From the NCBI GenBank assembly GCA_963931055.1, contig OZ006987.1:1364001-1428000 (forward strand): a DNA stretch of 64,000 nt, in the 5' to 3' direction. The notes under the pieces were generated by a model. That model was not told the DNA's origin and did not search any database. It saw only the letters and a program-made list of their open reading frames with translations. Shown here piece after piece: positions 1-8,709 of this stretch. Position 1 is the first letter of the stretch; each line of letters opens with the position of its first letter. The stretch is from Coprenecus sp949297365 (GTDB taxonomy: Bacteria; Bacteroidota; Bacteroidia; Bacteroidales; UBA932). Made by a program: the position numbers and the translations under genes.

Positions 1-2760
1 GAAGGAAGGATAAGAGGTGTCACATCCATGAACGGTCTGACCACCCCGCTCTACGTTATCGACGGCTTCCCGGTAGAGAAGACTACCAATGACGGCTACG
101 GCAACTGGGTGGAGAGCGTGCCCGATATCAACCCTGAGGACATCCAGAGCATTACTGTCCTGAAGGATGCCGCCGCCGCTTCCATCTACGGAGCCCGTGC
201 GGCGAACGGAGTGGTGGTCATCACTACCAAGAGGGCGCAGAAAGGCCAGATGAATGTGTCCTTCTCCGCCACATTGTCACTTCAGCCTTATTCCACTTAC
301 GCCGATAAGTACCTGGCCGATGCCGCCACTATGGTGGAACTCGAGCGCGAGTGGGCAGCCCAGAACCCTAACCTTCAGGGAGCCGGAGCAGCGGCATACG
401 CCCAGGGACTGCTGGATGACAATACCTTCACCACACAGGGTATCCGCGCCCTGCTCCGCGGTTATGCAGGCCAGATGACTCAGTCGGAAGTGGACGCGCA
501 GCTCGCGGCTCTTGCGGCTATGGGATACAGTTACTATGACGATATCGAGCGTTACGGCGCCCGCAACCCTTTCAGCCAGCAGTACAACCTCTCGTTCGGA
601 AGGGGCAGCGAGAAGAATACGTTCAATGCCTCCATCACCTACCGCAACAACCTGGGAAGCGACAAATACACCGATAATGACGATATCGGCATCAACATTC
701 AGAATACCACTCAGATAACCAAGTGGCTCACCCTGGATGTGGGTACCTATCTCAATTACGGCAGCGGCAGTACCCAGAGCTTCAGCCTCTTCTCGCCCGG
801 ATATACCTACATGCCCTACGACCGCCTTGTGAACGGGGACGGCTCGTACTATACGAACCGTCAGGAGGACAGGTACTCGGCATACAATATGAGTATCCTG
901 AATTCGAACGGCCTGTATAACCTGGACATCACTCCTCTGGACGAGATAGGCATGAACCTGACCCGTCAGAAGAACTTCAGCAACCGTACATACGCCCGCC
1001 TGTCGATTAAGTTCACCGACTGGCTGAAGTACACCGCCTCGTTCCAGTATGAGTATGCCAATTACGCTACGGAGCAGCTGCGCAGCAAGGACTCCTACGA
1101 TGTCCGCAATACGGTCAATACATACGCTTCCTCCAACGGGGACGGCACGGCGACCTTCAACATCCCTTACGGAAACATTTACTTCACTTCAAACAATATT
1201 ACCAGAGCGTACAACTTCCGTCAGCAGCTGGATTTCAACAAGACTTTCGCCGATAAGCACGAAGTGACAGTACTGGTGGGAACCGAGACCAGGGAGAACA
1301 AGAACAATTACGAGAACCGCACTCTCTACAACTACGACCCGGATCTGATGACCTATTCCCTGATCGACCAGGTCGGCCTGAGCTCCATGGGCAGCATCTG
1401 GGGCTGGGGCAGCTTTACTAATCAGAATGCGGCGTATCTCCTGGAACTGGTCAACCGCTACGTATCGTTCTACGGCAATGCGGCCTACACCTACGACGGC
1501 CGGTACACCGTGAGCGGAAGTATCCGCTGGGACAAGACCAACCTCTTCTCCACCGGCTCCAAATACCAGAAACGTCCCATCTGGTCCGTGGGAGCCAGCT
1601 GGAACATCGACCGCGAGGAATTCATGCAGGGTGCGGACTGGGTCGATATGCTCAAGCTGCGTTTCAGTTACGGTATCGGCGGTAACATCGCGAAGAACTC
1701 CGCACCGTATATGACGGCCTATTTCGGCAACAACCAGCATGTAGGCGGTATTTCCGGAACCATTCAGAGCCGCCCGAATCCCAACCTGAGATGGGAGAAG
1801 ACAGCCACTACCAACGTCGGAGTAGACTTCTCCCTGCTGGGCAACAGGCTGAGCGGTACGGTGGAGTACTACTATAAAAACGGTACGGACCTCCTGACCA
1901 ATACCAACGGCGTGCCGACCGAGGGCTGGGGCTACAGCACCTACACCATCAACAACGGAGAGATGGTCAACGAAGGCTTTGAGATCTCCCTGAACGGTAC
2001 GGCGGTCAGCACCAGTGACTGGAGATTTGACATAGGCGCTATCTTCAGCTACAACAGGAATGAGGTGACCTACGTCAATGTGGAGGCCCCGGTATCCTAC
2101 CTCCTGATTGATTATCCTACGGCCTATCCCCGCATCGGAAATCCCTACAACGCCATCTACGGCTACCAGTGGGCAGGTCTGAGCGAACAGGGAACCCCTC
2201 AGCTCTACGACCGTAACGGAGAACTGTACGACGACATGACCCCGTCCGATATCGAGGACCTGCTCTATTTCGGAACGACAGTGCCTGTTTACAGCGGTGC
2301 GCTTAACCTCAATCTCAGGTGGCGTAACTGGGAACTGGCGGCTCAGTTCCTCTTCGAGGGCGGGCACAAGATGCGCAATACCAGCATTCCGTTCATCAAC
2401 GGCAGCATAGCCCCTGTAAGCAACCGTATATCCGACCGCTGGCAGCAGCCCGGCGACGAGGCCCATACAGACGTACCCCGCTACATCTCTTCCGAGAACC
2501 CGCTGTACAACTACAACTATTACAGCATGTACGCCCAGTCCTCCATCAATATCATAGATGCCTCCAACCTCTCCCTGAACAACCTGTCGCTTACCTACAG
2601 ACTCCCTTCCAATGCCTGCAGCAAGATGGCCATGAAGAGCGCGCGCATCATGCTGGCAGCGGAGAACCTCTTCATGATAGCGGCAAGTCCCGAGGCCAAA
2701 TACCTGCTGGGAGGCTACAACAAGCCGACCTTCATTCTCGGCCTTTATTTGAATTTCTAA
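1..2760 (+). CDS. SusC/RagA-family TonB-dependent outer-membrane transporter (5' end missing)
   Basis: TonB-dependent porin that imports a glycan, peptide or other large nutrient across the outer membrane together with a SusD lipoprotein. The frame is open from base 1, so the signal peptide, carboxypeptidase-like domain and TonB box lie outside the window; the first Met at 28 is internal. The visible start is the end of the plug domain, with the family motif LYVIDG and the stretch IQSITVLKDAAAASIYGARA, followed by a long beta-barrel rich in aromatic residues and ending in the outer-membrane signature LNF. About 920 residues are present of a usual 1000 to 1100. SusD starts 21 bp downstream. 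The substrate cannot be read from the sequence. Confidence 0.95.
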   Translation, partial: EGRIRGVTSMNGLTTPLYVIDGFPVEKTTNDGYGNWVESVPDINPEDIQSITVLKDAAAASIYGARAANGVVVITTKRAQKGQMNVSFSATLSLQPYSTYADKYLADAATMVELEREWAAQNPNLQGAGAAAYAQGLLDDNTFTTQGIRALLRGYAGQMTQSEVDAQLAALAAMGYSYYDDIERYGARNPFSQQYNLSFGRGSEKNTFNASITYRNNLGSDKYTDNDDIGINIQNTTQITKWLTLDVGTYLNYGSGSTQSFSLFSPGYTYMPYDRLVNGDGSYYTNRQEDRYSAYNMSILNSNGLYNLDITPLDEIGMNLTRQKNFSNRTYARLSIKFTDWLKYTASFQYEYANYATEQLRSKDSYDVRNTVNTYASSNGDGTATFNIPYGNIYFTSNNITRAYNFRQQLDFNKTFADKHEVTVLVGTETRENKNNYENRTLYNYDPDLMTYSLIDQVGLSSMGSIWGWGSFTNQNAAYLLELVNRYVSFYGNAAYTYDGRYTVSGSIRWDKTNLFSTGSKYQKRPIWSVGASWNIDREEFMQGADWVDMLKLRFSYGIGGNIAKNSAPYMTAYFGNNQHVGGISGTIQSRPNPNLRWEKTATTNVGVDFSLLGNRLSGTVEYYYKNGTDLLTNTNGVPTEGWGYSTYTINNGEMVNEGFEISLNGTAVSTSDWRFDIGAIFSYNRNEVTYVNVEAPVSYLLIDYPTAYPRIGNPYNAIYGYQWAGLSEQGTPQLYDRNGELYDDMTPSDIEDLLYFGTTVPVYSGALNLNLRWRNWELAAQFLFEGGHKMRNTSIPFINGSIAPVSNRISDRWQQPGDEAHTDVPRYISSENPLYNYNYYSMYAQSSINIIDASNLSLNNLSLTYRLPSNACSKMAMKSARIMLAAENLFMIAASPEAKYLLGGYNKPTFILGLYLNF

Positions 2761-2780
2761 CGTAGATAAAAATGATACTT

Positions 2781-4189
2781 ATGAAAAAGTTTCTGTACAT
2801 ATTCATCATAGCATGCCTTCCGGTCTTCTCGTCATGCGACGATTACCTGAATATCGTTCCTAAGGGAGAGAAATACCCACTACGCTTGCAGACTTCGAGT
2901 CACTGCTGCGTGACGAGTACACCATCGGACAGACTCCCGTCAGCAACGCCCTTTATCTGCTGAATGACTACTATGTGACCGTCTCCAATCTCAACAGTCC
3001 CACCCTTACCCGGGCCAACTACATGTGGGATGAGTCGGCCGACCGTATCATGCTGAACAACTCGGATGAGGGTACATATTATCGGATGTACTCCGCTATT
3101 TCTTCCTGCAACCTTATAATTGAATACGTCCCCACTGCGACCGAGGCTACTGATGCCGAGCGTGCGGAGGTGATAGCATACGCCAAGGTCATCCGTTCCC
3201 TCTGCTACTACGTACTGGTCAACTACTATGCCGACACCTACGAGGCTGCCACAGCAGGAGAGAAACTGAGCGTGCCCCTCATTACCAGTTCGGTGATAGA
3301 TGCTCCAAGCGAGCAGGTGACCATACAGGAGATGTATGACTTCATCATCCGCGGTGTGGAGGAAGCCATCGACGGAGGTCTTCCCCAGGAGTCCATGACG
3401 GTGATACATCCGAACCTGGGTGCAGCCTACGCTCTCCTGGCCCGTGTCTACCTCCAGATGCAGGACTACACCAAGGCTCTGGAGTATGCGGAACTGGCCC
3501 TGGGCCAGAACAGCGCTCTCTACGACTGGAACGCCTATTATGACGACCATATCGCCGCCATAGAGAATCCCGACGACTATACCGGCCTGCCTACCCCGAC
3601 AGACTATTCCTACGTGGAGAATTACTATTTCCGCTGCGGCAACGGCTCCCCGAACTACACCACATACGAACTGGATATTCCGGTCTGGAGGGCAGAGCGT
3701 TTCGAGGATGGGGACGCCAAGTTCATGTCCCGCTGGAAATACCGTTCCGAGAACCAGGATACCTACTATGACGGCGTGGGCAACGGATATTTCAACTGGG
3801 GCGGACTCACCACCGTTGAGGTATATCTGATCAAGGCCGAATGCCTGGCCCGCAGCGGAGACATCCCCGGTGCCATGGACGTGCTCAACACCGTGCGCCA
3901 GACCCGTATCCGTCCGGATGTGTACGCGCCTCTGACCGCAGCCGACCTTGAGGAGGCCATTAGCCTTATCCGCCGGACCAAGGACAACGAGCTGATTTTC
4001 TCCATCGTGCCCTTCGCCGACGCCCGCCGCTTCAACGCCGAGGGTACCTACGCCCGCACTCTGACCAAGGAGTACGACGGCCGGACCTATACCCTCACTC
4101 CCGGCTCCCATTTATGGACCATGCCTTTCCCGGCCGGAGCCATCAATAACCCCGGAAACGGCACCATTACGCAGAATGTAGACAGATAA
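2781..4189 (+). pseudogene. SusD/RagB-family nutrient-binding lipoprotein, frameshifted
   Basis: Surface lipoprotein partner of the upstream SusC. The chosen start (2781; an in-frame ATG at 2772 is less likely) gives a lipoprotein signal peptide with lipobox FSSC followed by DDYLNIVPKG. The frame breaks near 2871-2873: reading continues in the -1 frame as PTTLADFESLLRDEY and runs to 4189. The usual SusD sequence here would be GEKIPTTL, so one A of an A-run appears to be missing. Joined, the two parts give about 469 residues, normal for SusD, with a complete C-terminal half. This is either a recent one-base inactivation or a sequencing error; no slippery heptamer suggests programmed frameshifting. 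Confidence 0.88.
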
Positions 4190-4199
4190 CATAAAATCA

Positions 4200-5381
4200 A
4201 TGAAAAGCAATCTTTTTAAACTGGTTCTCCTCTTCGGAGCCATCGCAGCTGTCTCGGCATGCGGCCCGAAGGCGCCCAAGGGCGGTTACATCATCAAAGG
4301 CTCAGTCGAGGGTATCCCCGACAATGCGGTCGTTCAGCTTATACCTGTCGCTCACGAGGTAATGGATCCTCTGGCGGAGGCAACCGTGACGGACGGTAAG
4401 TTTACTTTCACCGGTATCGTGGAGCAGCCTACGGCCGTGTCGCTGATAGTGAAGGATGCCTACGGCTACCGCAATCTCATGGTGGAAAATACCAAAATGG
4501 AGATATCGGGCTCAGTGTCATCCTCTGCCGACGCTGACGGCACGGCAAGTTATGGGCTGGAAGCTCTCAAAGTGACCGGCTCTCCTATGAGCGACCGTTA
4601 TTATGAACTCATGCAGGTGCGCTACGGAATGGATTCGATTTTCAGTGCCAATCAGCGCAGGCATGCAGAGATAATCGCTGCTGTCGGAGAGGCAAAGGGA
4701 AAGGGCGATACCAGGAAGGTCGAGGAACTCATGAACAGCAAGGCCGGAAAAGCGATGCTGGCAGACGAGCATAAGTTCTTCAGCACCTTGGATTCCTTGT
4801 ACAACAAGACTTTCATGGACAACAAGGACTCTTTCTGGGCACCCCTGATGATGATATCCCTGACGACATATCTGTCCGAGGACATGCGTCCCGTATATGA
4901 GGCTTTCAGCCAGGAGGCTAAGGATTCCTATTATGGAAAGATGGTGCGTGCCGAACTGTATCCCGCCGGAATGATAGGTGAGAAGGTGCCCGACTTCACC
5001 GTCAAGGACGCTTCCGGAAAGGAATATTCCCTTGCGCAGCTCAGTGAGGGCAAGAAATACATCCTGATCGATTTCTGGGCATCGTGGTGCGCCCCCTGCC
5101 GCAGGGAGATACCCAACCTCAGGAATCTCTATGCCAAGTACGGCTCCAGAGGCTTCCAGATTATAAGCATCTCCAGAGACAAAAATGCGGAGGACTGGAA
5201 GAAAGCCATCGAGGATGAGCAGCTTACATGGCCTAACTTCCTCGATGAGTCCGACATCGCCAAGCTCTACAAGGTGAGGGCCATCCCTACGATGTACCTC
5301 GTGGATGCCGACGGCCGTATCGTGGCTGAGAATGTCCGCGGAGAGGCTCTGGCGGAGAAAGTAGCCGAACTGTTCAAATAA
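4200..5381 (+). CDS. TlpA/ResA-like thioredoxin lipoprotein with DUF4369 domain
   Basis: Envelope-anchored thiol-disulfide oxidoreductase. Residues 1-21 form a lipoprotein signal peptide (lipobox VSAC, Cys21). Residues about 28-120 match the beta-rich DUF4369 domain that often precedes redoxin domains in Bacteroidota. A helical linker follows, then an AhpC/TSA-type thioredoxin fold from about residue 255 with the active site WCAPC (Cys297, Cys300) and a cis-Pro segment AIPTMYLVD. The gene starts 10 bp after SusD and is followed 7 bp later by dsbD, which would supply reducing electrons to it. Its target proteins are unknown. Confidence 0.9.
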   Translation: MKSNLFKLVLLFGAIAAVSACGPKAPKGGYIIKGSVEGIPDNAVVQLIPVAHEVMDPLAEATVTDGKFTFTGIVEQPTAVSLIVKDAYGYRNLMVENTKMEISGSVSSSADADGTASYGLEALKVTGSPMSDRYYELMQVRYGMDSIFSANQRRHAEIIAAVGEAKGKGDTRKVEELMNSKAGKAMLADEHKFFSTLDSLYNKTFMDNKDSFWAPLMMISLTTYLSEDMRPVYEAFSQEAKDSYYGKMVRAELYPAGMIGEKVPDFTVKDASGKEYSLAQLSEGKKYILIDFWASWCAPCRREIPNLRNLYAKYGSRGFQIISISRDKNAEDWKKAIEDEQLTWPNFLDESDIAKLYKVRAIPTMYLVDADGRIVAENVRGEALAEKVAELFK

Positions 5382-5388
5382 ATAAACT

Positions 5389-7254
5389 ATGAACTTCAAA
5401 AGAACTGTCATGGCCGTCTTAGCCGGCCTTATAGCCCTGTGCGCCAGCGCCCAGGGAGTAATCTCAGTAGACTCTAGAGCCTCCGTCCTGCCCGACGGGA
5501 ACGTCGAGCTGCTGCTGACCGTCAGCCTCGAGCCGGGCTGGTACATGTACAGCACCGAACCGGTCAAGGGAGGCCCCATGGCCACGGCCCTGACCTCTCA
5601 GGAAAGCCCGGACTACAGTCCCGTAGGCGGCCTGGAGAACGTGGAGGAGCCGCACGTGAAGTACGACCAGGGCTTCAGGATGGAGGTGGACTACTTCGAG
5701 GGTACCGCACGGTTCAGGCAGATAATCAAGCCACTGACGGAAGAGACCTTCACATTCAGGGGCTGGCTGGAGTTCCAGACCTGCAACGGACTGGAGTGTA
5801 CCCTCAACGAGGAGGAGATATCCGTCACCGTCAATCCGTCAGCTACCCCTGTGGAAGAGAGCATTGCGCCGCCAGCCGCAGATACGGACAAGGCTGACGG
5901 CGGCCGCAGCTTCTGGGGCTTCCTGCTCATAGCATTCCTGGCCGGACTGGCCGGAGTGATAACCCCCTGCGTCTTCCCGATGATACCTATGACCGTGGGC
6001 TTTCTCATCGGCGGAGGCAGCACCAGGCGGGCCGGCATCCTCAAGGGTGTCATCTTCGGGCTCTCCATCATGGTCATCTACACCCTGCTGGGCCTGATCG
6101 TGGCCCTCTTCCAGAGCACAGCGGCCACCGACGCGATAGGCACGCACTGGATTCCGAACCTGATATTCGCCCTGCTGTTCATCGTCTTCGCTGTATCGTT
6201 CCTCGGAGCATTCGAGATCACCCTGCCCTCCGATCTGGCCAACAAGGCGGACCGCGAGGCCGATAAGGGCGGCTACATCGCCGCATTCTTCGTGGCCCTG
6301 GCAATGGTCATAGTGTCCTTCTCCTGCACCGGTCCCTTCGTAGGCTCCATCCTCGCAGCGGCTGTCCTTGACGGGGTGGCCCTCAGACCCATCATAGGCA
6401 TGGCCGTGTTCGGACTGGGCTTCTCCCTGCCCTTCGTGGTGCTGTCATTCTTCCCCGGAGTGATGAAGAAGCTGCCCAAGTCCGGCGGCTGGCTCAACAT
6501 GGTCAAGGTCGTGTTCGCCTACATCATGCTCGCCTTCGCCATGAAGTTCCTCTACAACATCGACGCATACTTCGGCTGGGGCATCATCACCCGCCTGGGT
6601 TTCATAGCCTCGTGGGCAGTGCTCGCACTGCTGCTCGGCCTGTACTTCCTCGGGGTGTTCCGCACCAGCCACGACACTCCCTCCGAGGGCATCGGCTGGG
6701 GCAGACACATCGCGGCGATAGTCTGCATCACCTTCGCATTCTACCTGATCCCCGGCCTGTTCGGAGCCCCCCTGCAGAGCATCTCGGGCCTCATCCCTCC
6801 GATGGACGGCTCGACGCTGACGCTCTCCTCCGGCGGCACCGCGCAGGCAGCATCCGGGGACAATGCGGCTGCCACGGGCTACTCGACGCTGAAGTACCAT
6901 ACGGACCTCGACGAGGCCCTCGCGGAGAGCGAGGCCACCGGCAAGCCCGTCTTCGTGGTGTTCAAGTCCCACACCTGCAGCGTGTGCAAGCAGATGGAGG
7001 CCACCGTCCTCTCGTCGGCTGCCGTCATGGACAGGCTGTCGGATGACTTCGTCATCGCCCACCTCTACGTGGACGACAAGACGGAGGACGCGGAGTTCCG
7101 CACCCTCGGCAGAAGATACCGCGATCTGGAGCTCAAGCAGTTCGGTTCGGCCTCACAGCCACTCTACGCAGTGGTGGACTCCGAGGGCAATACCCTCTCC
7201 GGCCCCGTCGGAAGCTGCTCAGAGGAGGAATTCCTGAACTTTCTGAATTTCTAA
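5389..7254 (+). CDS. dsbD: Thiol:disulfide interchange protein DsbD
   Basis: Inner-membrane electron conduit from cytoplasmic thioredoxin to periplasmic thiol proteins. A signal peptide is followed by the N-terminal DsbD-alpha domain with paired cysteines (Cys132, Cys137, in FQTCNGLEC). The CcdA-like membrane region runs from about residue 175 to 460, with the two essential cysteines in TPCVFPM (Cys194) and FSCTGP (Cys313). A C-terminal thioredoxin domain carries CSVC (Cys530, Cys533). The length of 621 residues and all six redox cysteines are as expected. It is the last gene of the SusC operon, so its likely client is the TlpA-like lipoprotein next to it. Confidence 0.95.
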   Translation: MNFKRTVMAVLAGLIALCASAQGVISVDSRASVLPDGNVELLLTVSLEPGWYMYSTEPVKGGPMATALTSQESPDYSPVGGLENVEEPHVKYDQGFRMEVDYFEGTARFRQIIKPLTEETFTFRGWLEFQTCNGLECTLNEEEISVTVNPSATPVEESIAPPAADTDKADGGRSFWGFLLIAFLAGLAGVITPCVFPMIPMTVGFLIGGGSTRRAGILKGVIFGLSIMVIYTLLGLIVALFQSTAATDAIGTHWIPNLIFALLFIVFAVSFLGAFEITLPSDLANKADREADKGGYIAAFFVALAMVIVSFSCTGPFVGSILAAAVLDGVALRPIIGMAVFGLGFSLPFVVLSFFPGVMKKLPKSGGWLNMVKVVFAYIMLAFAMKFLYNIDAYFGWGIITRLGFIASWAVLALLLGLYFLGVFRTSHDTPSEGIGWGRHIAAIVCITFAFYLIPGLFGAPLQSISGLIPPMDGSTLTLSSGGTAQAASGDNAAATGYSTLKYHTDLDEALAESEATGKPVFVVFKSHTCSVCKQMEATVLSSAAVMDRLSDDFVIAHLYVDDKTEDAEFRTLGRRYRDLELKQFGSASQPLYAVVDSEGNTLSGPVGSCSEEEFLNFLNF

Positions 7255-7275
7255 ATAACTTTTTGTGTTACGATA

Positions 7276-7314
7276 ATGGGCCCGGTGAACCGCTGACACC
7301 GGACCCATTTTATT
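7276..7314. terminator. Terminator hairpin after dsbD, convergent with the ATPase gene
   Basis: Arms at 7276-7287 and 7297-7308 (ATGGGCCCGGTG against CACCGGACCCAT, one mismatch) enclose a 9-nt loop and run into a T-rich stretch on the plus strand. It separates the dsbD operon from the minus-strand ATPase, whose stop codon starts at 7316. A T-tract on the other side (7260-7265 region) could let it work in both directions. Confidence 0.75.
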
Positions 7315-8453
7315 TATCTGCCGAAAAGCATTTCCCGTATCCACATTGCGAAGAAGCGGTCGTTAAGAGACCAGGTGCCATCGATGACAGTGGCGAGACC
7401 TTTCTCAAGCAGTTTCTTGGATGCAGCCTGGACGGAACTGGCGGATGAAAGGCTGTGTCTGCGGATAAATGCGGCGGAAGTGATACTCTCCGCCTTGCCT
7501 TCTATGGCGATGGAGTAGAGCAGTTCTTTCTGTTTCTCCGGGATGTTGGAAAGGATCTCGCGGTAGGTAGGTTCGAGCATGGTGATGATGCTGCGGATAG
7601 CGTGGGAGGTGGTCCCGGGTGTGCAGGTCCCCCCGTCCGTTGTGTCGGCGAAGGATTCGTTGAATGTCCGCTGCATACAGTAGGTGTTGCCCTCAAACAG
7701 GTCGTAGACCTGGCCGGCGGTTTCCGGCTCTATGGATCGGTTCCTGCAGCGGAAATGTCCGGTGACAAAGTCAGTATATGTGCTGCGTTCTATGGGACCG
7801 AGCTCCAGCATGTCCGCACTCTGATAGAATGGCCTGGCAGAGGAGGTGAACATCTCCTGCATGAGGTGCCGCCCGCTGCCTGCAAATATGAATTTGGCGT
7901 TGCTTATCCGCTGGATGTGTGAGCGGAGCAGTGCCTCAATGTTCTTTTCAGGATACTTGGCTACTTGTTGAAATTCGTCTATCGCCACTATGCACGGCTT
8001 TCCTGCCTCCTGCAGACATGTGAAAATCTCTTCCAAAGTGTACTCCGGACGGTCTATGTCACCGAGTTCCAAGGAAAACGCAGGAAGTCCGCTGACAGGG
8101 TCGAATCCAAGTTTCCCGCTGATGGATTTCAGGGTACGGATCAGCAGACTGACCATCCTGCGGTCCGAGGATGCCAGGCGGTTGAAGACTTCCTTTCCCA
8201 GAAGGTATGTGAGTTCTTTAAGTCCGGTAGTGTGGAGGATGTCGATGAAGAACCTATGGTATCCGTTCAGTTCTCTCTTGCCGTAGCAGAACTGAATCAG
8301 GCCTGTCTTGCCCATGCGCCTCGGGGACATAAGCACCACGTTGTTGCCGTTCGTCAGCGATTTGATCAGTCTGGCCGACTCATCGCGGCGGTCGCAGAAG
8401 TATTCCGGGTCAATGCTGCAGGAGACGATGAAAGGATTCTCTGTAGTATCCAT
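7314..8453 (-). CDS. AAA ATPase of the archaeal-ATPase type, accessory
   Basis: Predicted P-loop ATPase of the PF01637-like group, frequent as single accessory genes in Bacteroidales; cellular role unknown. Walker A is SPRRMGKT (residues 43-50) and Walker B is CIVAIDEFQQ (Asp159, Glu160). The C-terminal third looks like a winged helix (SITSAAFIRRHSLSSASSVQ, then a VIDGTWSLNDRF wing), suggesting nucleic-acid binding. The gene faces the dsbD operon and starts next to a canonical promoter overlapped by an inverted repeat. It is related in architecture to the ATPase at 40179-41618 but is clearly a separate gene. Confidence 0.85.
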   Translation of the reverse strand: MDTTENPFIVSCSIDPEYFCDRRDESARLIKSLTNGNNVVLMSPRRMGKTGLIQFCYGKRELNGYHRFFIDILHTTGLKELTYLLGKEVFNRLASSDRRMVSLLIRTLKSISGKLGFDPVSGLPAFSLELGDIDRPEYTLEEIFTCLQEAGKPCIVAIDEFQQVAKYPEKNIEALLRSHIQRISNAKFIFAGSGRHLMQEMFTSSARPFYQSADMLELGPIERSTYTDFVTGHFRCRNRSIEPETAGQVYDLFEGNTYCMQRTFNESFADTTDGGTCTPGTTSHAIRSIITMLEPTYREILSNIPEKQKELLYSIAIEGKAESITSAAFIRRHSLSSASSVQAASKKLLEKGLATVIDGTWSLNDRFFAMWIREMLFGR

Positions 8454-8471
8454 ACTCTATTTATTTTACTA

Positions 8472-8503
8472 CAAATGTAATTATTCAAATTAAATTATGC
8501 AAA
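8472..8503 (-). promoter_or_regulatory. Bacteroides-type promoter of the AAA ATPase gene
   Basis: On the minus strand TTTG (8500-8503), a 20-bp spacer and TACATTTG (8472-8479) match the TTTG/TAnnTTTG consensus exactly. The predicted transcript start is about 15 bp upstream of the ATPase ATG (8453). Confidence 0.8.
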
Positions 8504-8512
8504 TTGAATAAT
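8480..8512. repeat. Inverted repeat overlapping the ATPase promoter, candidate operator
   Basis: ATTATTCAAATT (8480-8491) and AAATTGAATAAT (8501-8512) are inverted copies with one mismatch and a 9-bp spacer. The repeat spans the promoter spacer and -33 element, the expected place for a repressor site. The ATPase's own winged helix is a possible reader (inference). Confidence 0.55.
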
Positions 8513-8520
8513 GGACTCAT

Positions 8521-8640
8521 GCGGCTTCCTCCCGCTCCATCTGGACGCGACTCTTGCTGGTGGTAACGAGCCAGACTCCTGTGAAGATGAGCAGGATGGC
8601 GAGTACTTTCACGAAATTCGGTGAAATACTCGTCTATTCG
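8521..8640 (-). pseudogene. C-terminal remnant of an EamA/DMT-family permease
   Basis: Read on the minus strand, this encodes SISPNFVKVLAILLIFTGVW then LVTTSKSR and stops at 8521. That is the last membrane helix and basic tail of a drug/metabolite transporter of the EamA family. Upstream in the same frame a stop appears at once (about 8644), and no start or remaining helices exist. The rest of the gene was lost, apparently replaced by the operator region of the Fic gene. A second, unrelated-position EamA fossil lies at 49289-49722. Confidence 0.7.
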
Positions 8641-8678
8641 CCGAATTTTTTCGGCGAATAATTTGCCTATTCACCGAA
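8616..8678. repeat. Four copies of a 10-bp operator-like motif upstream of Fic
   Basis: The decamer ATTCGCCGAA or its close form ATTCACCGAA occurs at 8616-8625 (minus), 8636-8645 (plus), 8650-8659 (minus) and 8669-8678 (plus). The middle two form a perfect 11-bp inverted repeat (8635-8645 and 8650-8660) with a 4-nt loop. The last copy lies inside the Fic promoter spacer, so a bound protein would block transcription. Confidence 0.65.
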
Positions 8679-8693
8679 TTGTGCCTAATTTTG
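8662..8693 (+). promoter_or_regulatory. Bacteroides-type promoter of the Fic gene
   Basis: TTTG (8662-8665), a 20-bp spacer and TAATTTTG (8686-8693) match consensus exactly. The start codon at 8710 follows by 17 bp. One copy of the decamer repeat lies within the spacer. Confidence 0.8.
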
Positions 8694-8709
8694 CGCAAAA
8701 TATAAAGCG

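Noticed and set aside
1189..2466. Minus-strand open frame of 425 codons
   Set aside because: Antisense to the SusC gene; no domain.
2860..2880. Programmed -1 frameshift in SusD
   Set aside because: No slippery heptamer or downstream structure; a missing A is simpler.
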